DNA from: Buxus sempervirens
Lineage: Eukaryota; Streptophyta; Magnoliopsida; Buxales; Buxaceae
Direction: 5' to 3'
Length of the DNA: 64,000 nt
NCBI GenBank assembly: GCA_947561395.2
Contig: OX387188.1
Location: 40,295,942 to 40,359,941 of the forward strand
Position 1 is the stretch's first letter, and each line of letters begins with the position of its first letter. Positions 1-9,595 of this stretch are shown here, one piece after another. The notes under the pieces are model-generated. The model worked only from the letters and a program-made list of their open reading frames with translations, had not been told where the DNA came from and did not search any database. Position numbers and translations under genes: made by a program.

Positions 1-684
1 CGAAAACATCAATTTTCGAGTTTTACTTTAGTAATTTGGTTGCTTTAGCTAGAGTAATATTAGCTTTAATTTCTGATTTTGGATTTCTTGCACGAGAGTT
101 GATCAGCAGAATATATAACATAACTCTCTCTGTTTTAAGACTTAGATCGAACAGGAAAAAAAAATTATAAGATTGGAGCACCTTCACGTTTCTTCCATCT
201 TTTCCAAACAGAGAGGACAATTATAAGAAAAAAAACAATGTGGGTCCATGTACGCATTCTCCAAAATCAGACCCTTGTGGGGACACGGTCGGACTGAAGG
301 AAAGGTGCAGTCACTCGTGTCCCTAAAATGAAAGAACCTGCAACTTCGTCACGTTGTGAGCAGTCTGTCGAACACTGGAAGACTCCAACGCCTGATTAAG
401 ATTCCCAGGGAAGCGATGAAGGGTTGCCGCGTCATGCGACGCCCTCTTCTTCTTCCCCGGATTGCCTCTGCATGACAAGATATTTCAACCCTGGAGAGCC
501 TTGTAAATGTTCACCTTTTTGCGGAATTTTACCGGTATCTATGAGCACATAATTAAGAGCCTAATTTCCTTAAATGCTTCATAATGATAACACAAATTGG
601 GGCGAGAAAAGAATTCTGATCTACTACAAATAATATCACAGAAAATCCTGGTAAATAAGACTGGAGAAAGGAATCATTAAGGAC
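1..684. other. presumed intron 1 / left edge, no exon seen
   Basis: On the minus strand this should be the first intron of the amino-acid transporter whose exon 1 ends at 685. I searched it for the conserved next exon of the AVT family (a GILS-PYAL-type segment) and did not find it, so the remainder lies to the left of the window or has been lost. Small open frames here show no family resemblance. Confidence 0.5.
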
Positions 685-850
685 CTGACAAAGCATTGAG
701 TCCATTGAAGCAAGTCTTGAAGAAGGAGCTGTTGCCTGTGTGGGGCTGGTAAGAGCGGGTCTCCAAATCGTTAGCCTTCGTCTGGTCTTTCTCATCATCA
801 TCAAACAAGAGCGGTCTGGTGAGAGAGCCATCACGAGATTTCGCTTCCAT
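685..850 (-). CDS. amino-acid transporter AVT1-like, exon 1 only (partial)
   Basis: The minus-strand reading from the ATG at 850 begins MEAKSRDGSLTRPLLF and ends SSFFKTCFNGLNALSG. That last stretch is the conserved entry into the first membrane span of the AVT1/AAAP (Aa_trans) family, H+-coupled vacuolar amino-acid transporters. The exon ends at 685 in TCA G, followed by GT at 684-683, a phase-1 donor that splits the conserved Gly before the expected VGIL segment. The frame is open further upstream to 979, but only with a GTG start; 850 is the first in-frame ATG and lies well downstream of a TATA-like box. The short hydrophilic N-terminus of about 40 residues fits the AVT1I/J-type subgroup better than long-tailed members, but this is inference from one exon. 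Later exons are not in the window. Confidence 0.75.
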
Positions 851-990
851 ATTCAAAGAGCAGATGGAATCAAATGGCGTTTTAAACGTTCCCTCCTCCT
901 TTGGCTCTCCAACAAATCTGCACAAGTCGGAGGGTGGATCGTCTTTCTTCGTGTCAATACTAAAGCTTCTTGGTTGCACGGCAACACTAG

Positions 991-998
991 TATAAATA
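991..998 (-). promoter_or_regulatory. TATA box candidate for the AVT1-like gene
   Basis: Read on the minus strand this is TATTTATA, about 140 bases upstream of the ATG at 850. It would place transcription start near 965 and give a 5' leader of about 115 bases. The plus-strand reading (TATAAATA) is also a good TATA box, so the direction is inferred from the gene. Confidence 0.4.
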
Positions 999-1178
999 GT
1001 CGGTGCAGGGACTCCACTCTCAATTACGTACGCCGATTATTATTAGTTATTTTGGGGCCGTCTGATGGACTGCGTTGCTGTAAAGATCAGATTAAACAAT
1101 GTGGTCCTTAGATTAAACAATGTGGTCCTTACTGGTCCCGAACTATGATATTGTTCAATGTAGTTATGTCACTTGTCT

Positions 1179-1195
1179 ATTCGGAAGGATACGAT
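1179..1195 (+). repeat. left 17-bp direct repeat flanking foldback element
   Basis: ATTCGGAAGGATACGAT, identical to 2369-2385. Probable target-site duplication. Confidence 0.8.
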
Positions 1196-2368
1196 TGTTT
1201 TTTTTTGTTGGGTTTTTTGCATCCATACCCCTATATTATTCTATATTTGCATTTATATCCTCATGTTTTTAATATTTATATTTATACCCCTCTATTTATC
1301 AAAATCGTTACAGTCATACCCCTGACGTTAAAATCCATTAAGTTTGTTGTTTATTTTTTTTAAATGACTAAAATAACCTTTTGCAAAATAAATAATTTTT
1401 ACATTTACCCCCTATATTATCTTATATTTGCATTCATACCCTTATATTATTATATTTATTGCATCTGTAACCAAAGTCATCAATATTAGGGCTTTTGGCA
1501 TCCATACCCCTGTATTATGATATATTTGCATTTTTGTCCTTATGTTTTAAGTATTTATACCCATACTCCTCTACAGCCATACCTACTTTTCGTCCCTACT
1601 AGGAATTGCCTCTTTACATTTACGTATGTCTATTATGGCCTAACTTTCCACACCTTTTAGATGGCCTATGTTGACTTGATTCAGCTTCATCCACATCACG
1701 TCATCTGTTTTTTTTTTTTTTTTTTTGTCGTCCTGGTGATCGACATGTGTTAGGTGGATAGACATTACGACCATGAATGACTTGAGGTCACAACTTATGA
1801 TCAGGTATATTATGAATTACATGTGCATAAGTTGCTTGATATGTTTGAATGTGATAAGCTTTATCACAGTATTCTTTAGGATTGTGTTTCTTCTGCATGA
1901 TAGCCTTAATAGCATGTTTACATGGTATGTACAGGAGTATGGGTATAAATACAGGGATATGAATGCAATTGTAATGGTTATGATATGTAGAGGTGTATGG
2001 ATATAAATACTTAAAACATAAGGACAAAAATGCAAATATATCATAATACAGGGGTATGGATGCAAAAAACCCTAATATTGATGACTTTTGTTACAGATGC
2101 AATAAATATAATAATATAAAGGTATAAATGCAAATAAGATAATATAGGGGGATAAATGTAAAAATCATTTATTTTGCAAAAGGTTATTTTAGTCATTTAA
2201 AAAAAATAAAAAACAAACTTAACTGATTTTAACGTCAGGGGTATGACTGTAATGCTTTTGATAAATAGAGGGGTATAAATATAAATATTAAAAATATGAG
2301 GATATAAATACAAATATACACTAATATAGGGGTATGGATGCAAAAAACCTTTTTTTTTTTTGGTAGAA
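1196..2368. mobile_element. long foldback (inverted-repeat) element, MITE-like
   Basis: Two arms of roughly 380 bases are inverted copies of each other: the left arm runs inward from 1211 (GGTTTTTTGCATCCATACCC), the right arm outward to 2349 as its reverse complement. Each arm holds the terminal motif twice, at 1211 and about 1489 on the left and mirrored near 2073 and 2349 on the right, so one copy probably sits inside another or the arm was duplicated. There is no coding content; the open frames are shadows. T-runs lie just outside both arms. A perfect 17-base direct repeat flanks the whole. A diverged relative lies at 43255-43790. Confidence 0.85.
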
Positions 2369-2385
2369 ATTCGGAAGGATACGAT
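2369..2385 (+). repeat. right 17-bp direct repeat flanking foldback element
   Basis: Exact second copy of 1179-1195, placed directly after the T-rich right end of the foldback element. Confidence 0.8.
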
Positions 2386-2884
2386 GAATCAAACAAGTAA
2401 ATAAAGCCGACATATTAGGGCGCATGGAGAATGCTGGTCAACTTGGACTCACTTCATTAATAATAGATGGGAGAACCGAGAATGATGGTCGGGCAAGAAC
2501 CTCCATCATTTCTGACAAAAAAAAGAGCCTCGTCATCTAACAAGAGACACCAGCTGGATTGCACTTCTTGGCTAATTTGATGGACACGTGGAGAAGTTAG
2601 GTTCTTGTGTAAGATTCCCTCCGGTGGTGACTCATTTAATAAAGAAGCAAGAGAAGGCAGCTTTGATGTTGCTCTGCTTGTGCCATGTCCATCCACTTGT
2701 AAACTGGTTCGTCTGCGTCAATAACTCAAGTTTATCACATGTATTGTAAAAAAGAAGTTTAAGAATGACAGGTGAAGGTACAAGTATGCATATCTTTTTT
2801 TGATAATGAAAAAAAAAAAAAAAAAAAGTATGCATATCAAGGTCCAAATCCTATCGAAATGAATTATTATGAGTTTTACAATTT
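2386..2884. other. intergenic, nothing recognised
   Basis: About 500 bases with an A-run near 2810-2827. I see no gene, RNA or repeat that I can support. Confidence 0.5.
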
Positions 2885-3082
2885 ATCGGGAAGTGAAAGC
2901 CGATAATAATCAAAACCGCCAATTAAAAAAAAAAGGTCATTTTTACCGGTGGTTTTGGGAACGCTGGTAATAATCAAATAACGCAATCTTTACTGGCGGT
3001 TAAAGATCTTCTTTGTTTCTTTTTTAAAAAACAATTATTTTAATTGAAAAAAATGGTTAGAAGAAGTAATTAGGAAAGAAAA

Positions 3083-3480
3083 CTTGACTTTTAATGGCGG
3101 TAAGCTACCGCTGCTAGAAGTAAAAGCGCAAATTTAAAATTTAATTCAACTTTTAGGGCGCGATAGCTCCTACCGATAAAAGTGGAGGCATGAATTTTCC
3201 CGCGTGTCTGATGGGTTTAATTTTGACTTGACTTTTAGGGGCGGTAAGCTACCGCCGCTAAAAGTAAAAGCGCAATTTTCAAATTTAATCACACTTTTAG
3301 GGGTGGCAGCTTACTGTTGGTAAAAGTGGAAGTGGGAATTTTCCTGCATGCGTAATGGGTTGAATTTTGGCTTGACTTTTAGGAGTGGTAAACCACCACC
3401 GCTAAAAGTAAAAGCATGAATTTTCAAATTTAATTCGATTTTTAGGGGCGGTATGCTACCACCTGTAAAAGTCTCCTCTA
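3083..3480 (+). repeat. 144-bp tandem repeat, about 2.7 copies
   Basis: Unit starts (CTTGACTTTTA) fall at 3083, 3227 and 3371, exactly 144 bases apart. Each unit carries two imperfect palindromes built on GGCGGTA-AGC-TACCGCC and its diverged partner, so each copy can form two hairpins. It lies within the CACTA-like element. Confidence 0.8.
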
Positions 3481-3754
3481 CATATAACACCCGAGTCTCT
3501 TCTTCTTCAACTTGTCTCTTCTTTCTGTCTAATCTTCTTCAACTTATCTTTTTCTCTTTGCAATCTAACTAAATGTATGTTTTGTTTTACTCTATCTTTG
3601 CATTTCTTTTTTCCCCCATCATCTCTATCTGCTTTTCTTCTTTAAAACTTACTCTCTCACTAACATTTTGGTCTTTCTCTCTCTATAGATTTCTTCCCTC
3701 ATGTTTTTTTGTTTCATGATTTTGGCAAAGAGAATAGCCTCCAAGGTCTCACTC

Positions 3755-3774
3755 TATCTCTCTCTCTTTCTCTA

Positions 3775-3846
<72 letters not shown>
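3755..3846 (+). repeat. (CT)n microsatellite
   Basis: Almost pure CT dinucleotide run with a few interruptions at its left end. It produces a spurious Leu/Ser frame. Confidence 0.95.
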
Positions 3847-4823
3847 AATCTCTGTTTCTATGTTGCCGTCCGGCAACTGCCCAACGACGGTTTCGTTTTT
3901 TTTTGTTTTTTTTAATATTACTTTTAGCGGCGGTAATTTCCGCCGGTAAAAGTCATTTTGTTATTTTTTTAAAAGCGTATTACCGGCGGTTATTATTGTT
4001 GGTAAAAGTGAAAAAGGACTTAATTGAAAATAATTTTTAGCGGCGGTCAGCTTCCGCCGGTAATGATAGAGCAATAGCGGCAGTAGCTTTTTGTTCCGAT
4101 GCTAAAACCTTTAGTGTCAACGTCTTTTGGTGCGGGAAGCCTTACCGCTGGTAATACTTTTACCGGCGGTAATTCTGTTTTTACCGGCGGTATCCTACCG
4201 CTTGTAAAAGCTTGTTCTTTTGTAGTGCAATGACATGCTTTTAAACTTCAACCAAAAATAAATAAATAAAATATAAATATAAATTTTTTTTTCCTTTTGT
4301 TCAATCACCTTCTTAAAAAAGATAGGATACTCCACGTAAAGTTTGGGACTACGAATGAAGAATGGTAGATATACGTCCACTTATAACTACGAAGAATCAC
4401 TTTAGGACCACCAATTTTTGTACGTATTCAATAGTGCTTGGTGATGGAATTTTGTTTTTTGTTTTTGGGTGAGATGTTTGGTCCTTGCGGATGGACTTGA
4501 ATTGCGTGATGTGATCTGTTTGTATTCAATATATATCTCCCTCCTTAAAGGCGGTTTTATGAATGGCTTTTGGACTATATTTTAATGGGGAAATCTTTTA
4601 TGATATGATCTTGCCTAGAATGTGACATCCATTTCTTTGTCCTATCATCACATGCCCGTGTGATCGGAGAAATAGGTCACCGGTGTCCATGACAGACTAC
4701 TATGATTGATGAGGATTTAAACATTTATTCTGTGCAGTTTATGAGAGGGATGGAACACTAGCTTGGAACTTTATTTCTCATATATCTAGTGGATTAATCA
4801 ACTCGGACGTAAGTGTCAAACCA

Positions 4824-4830
4824 TATAAAA
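4824..4830 (+). promoter_or_regulatory. TATA box candidate for the NIP aquaporin gene
   Basis: TATAAAA, 173 bases upstream of the ATG at 4997. It predicts a start near 4855 and a leader of about 140 bases. Confidence 0.4.
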
Positions 4831-5360
4831 CCGTGGGTATTTTGTCTTGTAGATTTGAGCTTAGTTCCTTCGTTTACAAGAAGCTGCCTGCTCCTGCACA
4901 GTCGGCACTTGGAGCTGCTAAGCTTTATCTATTATCCTTAATTTCCCCTTGGAACATCGAAAAGCTAAAGAAGGTTGGCTTGAAAAGATACGGGAAATGG
5001 ATACAGATACAAATCTCCGCAGGTTCGCTGACAGGGTTTCAATGGAAATCTTGCCATCTACCTGCACAAAGCTAACTCTTGTACAGAGACTATACGAAGA
5101 GCATTACCCGCCACCTGGCTTTATCAGAAAGGTATTACATATACAACACTCCATTAATCTTTTTCTCTTAATTTTGCTTGGTTTTGTTTCAACTCTTAGG
5201 TTTTTGTTTGTTTCAACGGATCGAAAATGTTTTCTAGATGAAAAGTATAAAAGATTTTCCTAATCGTTTTCCTTTTTCCTCTTTTTTTTTCTGCGACACA
5301 TAAGATGAATTTTTTTTTTTGGATTATTCTTTTTCTCTAAACCTAAAAGGAAAATATAAA

Positions 5361-5715
5361 TGATCGTGTTAGTGGTGGTGTAGGACGTGGTGGTGGGTGC
5401 TTGAGGAGGTGATGGTGGTGTTGATGGTTAGGGTTTCGTTTTTGGCAATGATGATCGTCAAAATGTTGGTGTGGTGGTAGAAATGGTGATGGAGGATTAG
5501 GTGGCGGTGGAATTGAGTAGTGGTGATGGAAGAGGAGGAGAAGGTGGTGGTAATGGTTGTGGATGTGGTGGTAGCTAGGTTAGTAATATATTGGCAATAG
5601 TGGTCGTAGTGTGATAGCGATGGTGGTAATTAACGATGGTGGGTTAATAGTGGTTATGGTGGTAATGTGGTCTAGTGGCAATAGTGATCATGGTGGTGGT
5701 CGTGGGTTGTGACTG
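5361..5715 (+). repeat. GTGG/GATG-rich low-complexity stretch in NIP intron 1
   Basis: Strongly G-skewed irregular repeats of GGTGGT, GATGGTGG and TAGTGG. There is no fixed period and no open frame. It accounts for much of the 848-base intron. Confidence 0.7.
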
Positions 5716-6778
5716 AAGCATTAATGTGGTAAAGATAATTTCTCTTTCTCTAGAAAATACCTTCTGCCCGAAAACAAACAGAGCTTTAACCGTACTCTTT
5801 GAATAATCATGCAGTTGTCGACTTTTGATATGGAATCCATTCAGCTTCTTAACTTAATGGTTTTGTGACTATATAGTATGTTTTTATGTGAATACATAAT
5901 TAATTTCGCTATATAAGTTATCATTAATTCCATGCTAACGGGTTATATATATAATGAGGTAGAGATGAAAAGTAAACAGGTAGCAGCAGAGATGATAGCC
6001 ACATTTTTACTGGTTTTTGTGACTTGTGGATCGGCCGCACTGAGTACAAGGGATGAACACATGGTGTCGAGGTTGGGAGCCTCGGTGGCGGGTGGTCTTA
6101 TTGTTACTGTGATGATCTATGCCGTCGGACACGTCTCCGGCGCACGCATGAACCCGGCAGTCACGCTAGCCTTTGCTACAGTCAGCCATTTTCCCTGGAA
6201 ACAGGTATAGATCTGCTTAATTCTAAACCACACTAATTACTAGCCAGCTAGAACCAGATTTAATTTCGTCACTTTCAGGTGCCGTTCTACGCAGCAGCTC
6301 AACTAACAGGAGCAACCGTTGCGTCGTTTATGCTTCGCGAACTACTGCACCCAATAAAGAAAGTAGGCACCACTTCTCCTTGTGGATCAGATGTTCAAGC
6401 GTTGATCATGGAGATTACTGTAACGTTTTCAATGATGTTCGTCACATCAGCCCTCGCACTAGCTAATATTAAAGCCGTAAGTCCCAACAAATTTTTAATA
6501 ATAATAATTCTATGTGCTTATATATTTTGAGCCACGTACTAAAAAAATCAAATCTAGCTTGTTTTAATATCCTCCACAATTAATCCACAGAGAGGAGAGC
6601 TATCAGGGATAGCAGTAGTGGGCTCTGGAGTATGCATAACGTCCATCCTAGCAGGGTAATTAAATTAGCTACCAGCACTGAACAGGATGAGAGTGTTAGA
6701 ATTAAATCGATCTTTTTGTGCTTTCAAAGTGATGATCATGATTCATGACCCAGTCATTTCACATATCACATGTCTATA

Positions 6779-7252
6779 TGTTAGGGGCTATATCACGTGA
6801 ACAAGTAATAGGATGTCTACTAGATAATGCTACAAGTGGTACGAAGTAGTAGGATGTCTATTAGATAAGGGTAGAAGTAGTAGGATGTCTATTATCTATT
6901 ATCAAGATCTATTAGATAAGGCTAGATTTAAGTTTGTTTAATTTTGAATAAGAGGTGAGGTCTATCTCTTCCGTGTTGTGCAAGGTTAATAGGTTAGGTG
7001 TCGATTTTGTTGCTGTTATTTTGAGTTTATCTTGTAAGCCTATTTGGCTATTTATACTCCATGAGTTACTGAATAAATCATCAGAGAATATCCATTTAAA
7101 CTTCGTGTTGAACCAAGGAGGTTTAGGATCCCTCGACGTATCCTATATATTATCTTAAATTTCTAAAATAGGGAAGTTATGCAAGCTTGACCCAGATGCT
7201 CTTCCTATAAACAAACCAGCAGTTACCAGATTTGTTTCTAAGCAACACAACA
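6779..7252. mobile_element. probable solo LTR (copia-like) at NIP intron 4/exon 5
   Basis: It begins TGTTAGGGG and ends ACACAACA, the usual TG...CA ends with short inverted termini, and is flanked on both sides by CTATA (6774-6778 and 7253-7257). It contains a TATTTATA-like box near 7050 and short tandem motifs (TAGGATGTCTA-TTAGATAA) near 6810-6900. There is no internal retrotransposon sequence. I infer a solo LTR left by recombination; a partner LTR elsewhere would be needed to prove the family. Confidence 0.6.
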
Positions 7253-7387
7253 CTATATCAGGTGGATCAATGAACCCAGCGAGGAGTACTATAGGTCTTG
7301 CAATTGCAAGCTTGCACTATGAGGGGCTTTGGGTTTATGTGCTTGGACCTGTGTTAGGAACACTTATGGGTGCATGGTCCTATGAGC

Positions 7388-7621
7388 CAGTGACAGAATC
7401 AGGGCTCCAAATCTGAGGGGGCAAAAAATTATTTTTAATTAACACTTCTCATGAAATATATATAGAAATTTTAATGAGTTAGGGAGGCAAACCAGAAATT
7501 TTAGAGGGGGCAAAACATAACTTTCAATTAAAACATATAGGAAAAAATATATTTTAAATTAAAAAATAAAATTTTAGGGGGGACAATTGCCCCCTCTAGC
7601 TCTAATGTGGTTCTGCCACTG
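7388..7621. mobile_element. hAT-type non-autonomous element (234 bp) in the last NIP exon
   Basis: Ends are CAGTGACAGAATCA on the left and, in reverse complement, CAGTGGCAGAACCA on the right: 12 of 14 bases match. An 8-bp target duplication CTATGAGC flanks it (7380-7387 and 7622-7629). Both the 8-bp duplication and the CA-G termini are hAT hallmarks. There is no coding capacity. It interrupts the last NIP exon between the sixth transmembrane helix and the C-terminal tail. Confidence 0.9.
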
Positions 7622-7724
7622 CTATGAGCTCGTACGGGTGATAGATCAGCCAGTACATGTTCATGCTATTTCTCAGAAATCAAGCTCAACATTCGAACTT
7701 GGTCGATTTCGGAGTGATGATTAA

Positions 7725-8908
7725 GTACTAGCTACAACTAAAGATCATTTCAACACTACTAACCCATAATCTTGTCTTGAAAGCTCACTGTTGAGTTTCT
7801 AATACTAGTAAGGTAACAGTCTCTTTTTAAGTTCTCTGTATTAACTATGTGCATGCTCAATGGATCTCTGTAACAGACTTGTAAGAACCATACTTCCTAT
7901 ATGTATATATATATCTGAAACAAATCGAGCTAGGTTGATCTTATGTTAATGGCTCCCCACAACATCCCATGATGAGGAAGTCTGATGGGTTCGACCTTTT
8001 GACCTTTTTACGGTTTACAGAATCCAAAGGCATCCATTTACTACTTCCTGAAAATATAACTTAGGGGACTTCAACGTGACAATCGCAGACCAAGGGGCCA
8101 AGACGTCGCCCATCCTCTAGAAAAGGTACACATTTCCTCTAGTCTAAAACTCTAGTGGCACCCTGATACCATTTTAGGGTATGGGGAGATCCATTCGTCT
8201 GTTTAACATTGATACCACCTTCCAAAGGAAAGAACATCTTAAAAAAGGTATCTCCTTTTTGTGTTTCAATTTCAAGGCAAAAGATTTAGTGATACTCTAT
8301 TAAATAAATAAAGAGCGAGCTACGTTTCTAAAACAACTAAAAATTAAACATACTCTTATAATTAAGTTATTTAAAAACAAATGGTTGTTTATCGTTACAA
8401 TCTTTATTTAAACCAAATTATATCTTTATTACATAATGAGTCGTATTCTAATAAAAAACTAATTGGAAAATAAAAGTCAATTTAAACAAAAGGGAAAGGC
8501 TGTTAAGATAACAAATATCAATCAAGAATGTGTGAGGTCCCTTTATAGAATAGTATAGAATTTGATAAAGTATCACTAAAGCCAAAATTTGCCTAACCAT
8601 TATTTTATATCCAAACTAATCAATTGTAAATATTTTAGTATTTTCTAATTTGAATACTTGCATCCCTCAAATCCAAAGATATTAGTACCAATCTCTTATC
8701 TTTATTTTAACCTTTTTTTCTTCCATTATTTTTTTTTTTGGTAAGGAATTAGGATAATTTATTAACTCTCCAGAGAGAGAAAAATAAAAGTGTACTTATT
8801 TTTCTTTTGTTTTGATAGGAAAATATTAAGAACCTTTCCGTAGAAAACGAGACTCTTTTAAAAATTATTTTTCGATGTGCTCACATTTTTTTTATTAACC
8901 AAACACAA
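7725..8908. other. intergenic, nothing recognised
   Basis: AT-rich DNA, presumably starting with the 3' region of the NIP gene. There is no frame, RNA or repeat that I can support. Confidence 0.5.
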
Positions 8909-9595
8909 GGAAAATTTTTTAGTGATACTTTTTGAAAATTATTAAAATTCAGTCAGCAAAGTTTTGAATTTAAACTTTTAGTTTACTTTTATCAAAGTAA
9001 TTAAGTTTTAGTGACATTGAAAACCATGACTTATTAAGGAATGATACTTTTTTTAAATAATTAAGATTCAATTAGCAAAGTTTTGATTTTTAACTTTTAA
9101 TAAACCTTTATCAAAATAATTAATTTTTAATGACATTTTAATATTACAAATCAACTATTCCAAAAATGCCCTTACATCACTCATCTAAATTGCTTGTACA
9201 AGTCACTCAGTCAAAGTACAAGTCATTTTATTGCTTGTACAAGTCAATTTATTTTTTGTACAAGTCTTGGGAGTGAATTGTATAAGGGCATTTTTTGGAA
9301 AAAGTTGACAGTGAAATGATATTAAAAAATAATTATTTTGATAAAGATTTATTAAAAGTTAAAACTTTGCTAACTGAATCTTAATTATTTTGAAAAGTAT
9401 CACTAAAAATTAATTTTCTCTTTTATCAACATTGTGCAATACCTTTATTGACGTGTGGAGTCCGGATGTGCGAAAATAATAAATTATCACTAAAAATTAA
9501 TTATTTTGATAAAAGTATATTAAAAGTTAAAATTCAAAACTTTATTGATTGAATTTTAATAATGTTCAAAAAATCCTTAAAAATTAATTAGAAGC
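8909..9595. mobile_element. nested pair of foldback MITEs
   Basis: The outer arms (8909-9030 and about 9485-9595) are inverted copies built on the motif TTTTTAGTGATACTTTTT; a second, closely related element with arms at about 9044-9150 and 9320-9420 sits between them. The centre carries GTACAAGTC several times (about 9195-9265). The same family occurs at 40291-40784, 42245-42955 and 48629-48980. There is no coding content. The superfamily is not certain; the extended inverted ends suggest a Mutator-like MITE. Confidence 0.7.

Larger units (their letters stand above)
2885..4227. mobile_element. CACTA-like non-autonomous element, left end not found
   Basis: The right border, read on the minus strand from 4227, begins CACTACAAAAGAACAAGC, the typical CACTA (En/Spm) terminus. 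Inside are many short inverted motifs of the form GGCGGTAAGCTACCGCC and (T)TTACCGGCGGTAA on both strands, the dense subterminal repeats expected of this superfamily. No matching CACTAC terminus appears on the left; the motif density fades near 2885, so the left end is truncated or diverged. There is no transposase frame. The element carries a 144-bp tandem repeat and a long CT microsatellite. Confidence 0.7.
4997..7724 (+). pseudogene. NIP-type aquaporin (NIP2/Lsi1-like), disrupted by two insertions
   Basis: Exons: 4997-5131 (ATG to FIRK), 5980-6204, 6279-6476, 6591-6655, then exon 5 ending at a stop at 7414-7416. All donors are GT and phases match through exon 4. Exon 1 ends YPPPGFIRK; exon 2 holds [20 protein letters not shown] and the first NPA box (GARMNPAVT); exon 5 holds the second ([10 protein letters not shown]), whose Arg belongs to the ar/R filter. 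Exon sizes 225 and 198 are standard for NIPs. Family members channel small neutral solutes such as silicic or boric acid; the resemblance is strongest to the NIP2 group. Damage: a probable solo LTR (6779-7252) sits at the intron 4/exon 5 junction, where no normal acceptor remains; a hAT element (7388-7621) replaces the C-terminus with a few new residues and a stop; exon 4 carries one extra Val codon. Without the hAT element the old frame continues to a stop at 7722-7724 and encodes a typical NIP tail. A rescue acceptor (TTACCAG) inside the LTR end near 7229 would keep frame, so some function cannot be excluded. Confidence 0.8.

Noticed and set aside
677-979. Longer AVT1-like exon starting at 979
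   Set aside because: The codon is GTG and lies upstream of the predicted transcription start; ATG 850 is used instead.
740-1111. 123-codon plus-strand frame
   Set aside because: It is the antisense shadow of the AVT1-like exon 1.
3709-3915. Leu/Ser-rich open frame
   Set aside because: It is a translation of the CT microsatellite.
4949-5263. Longer N-terminus for the NIP protein starting at 4949
   Set aside because: The codon there is TTG; the first in-frame ATG is 4997, which gives the expected NIP N-terminal length.
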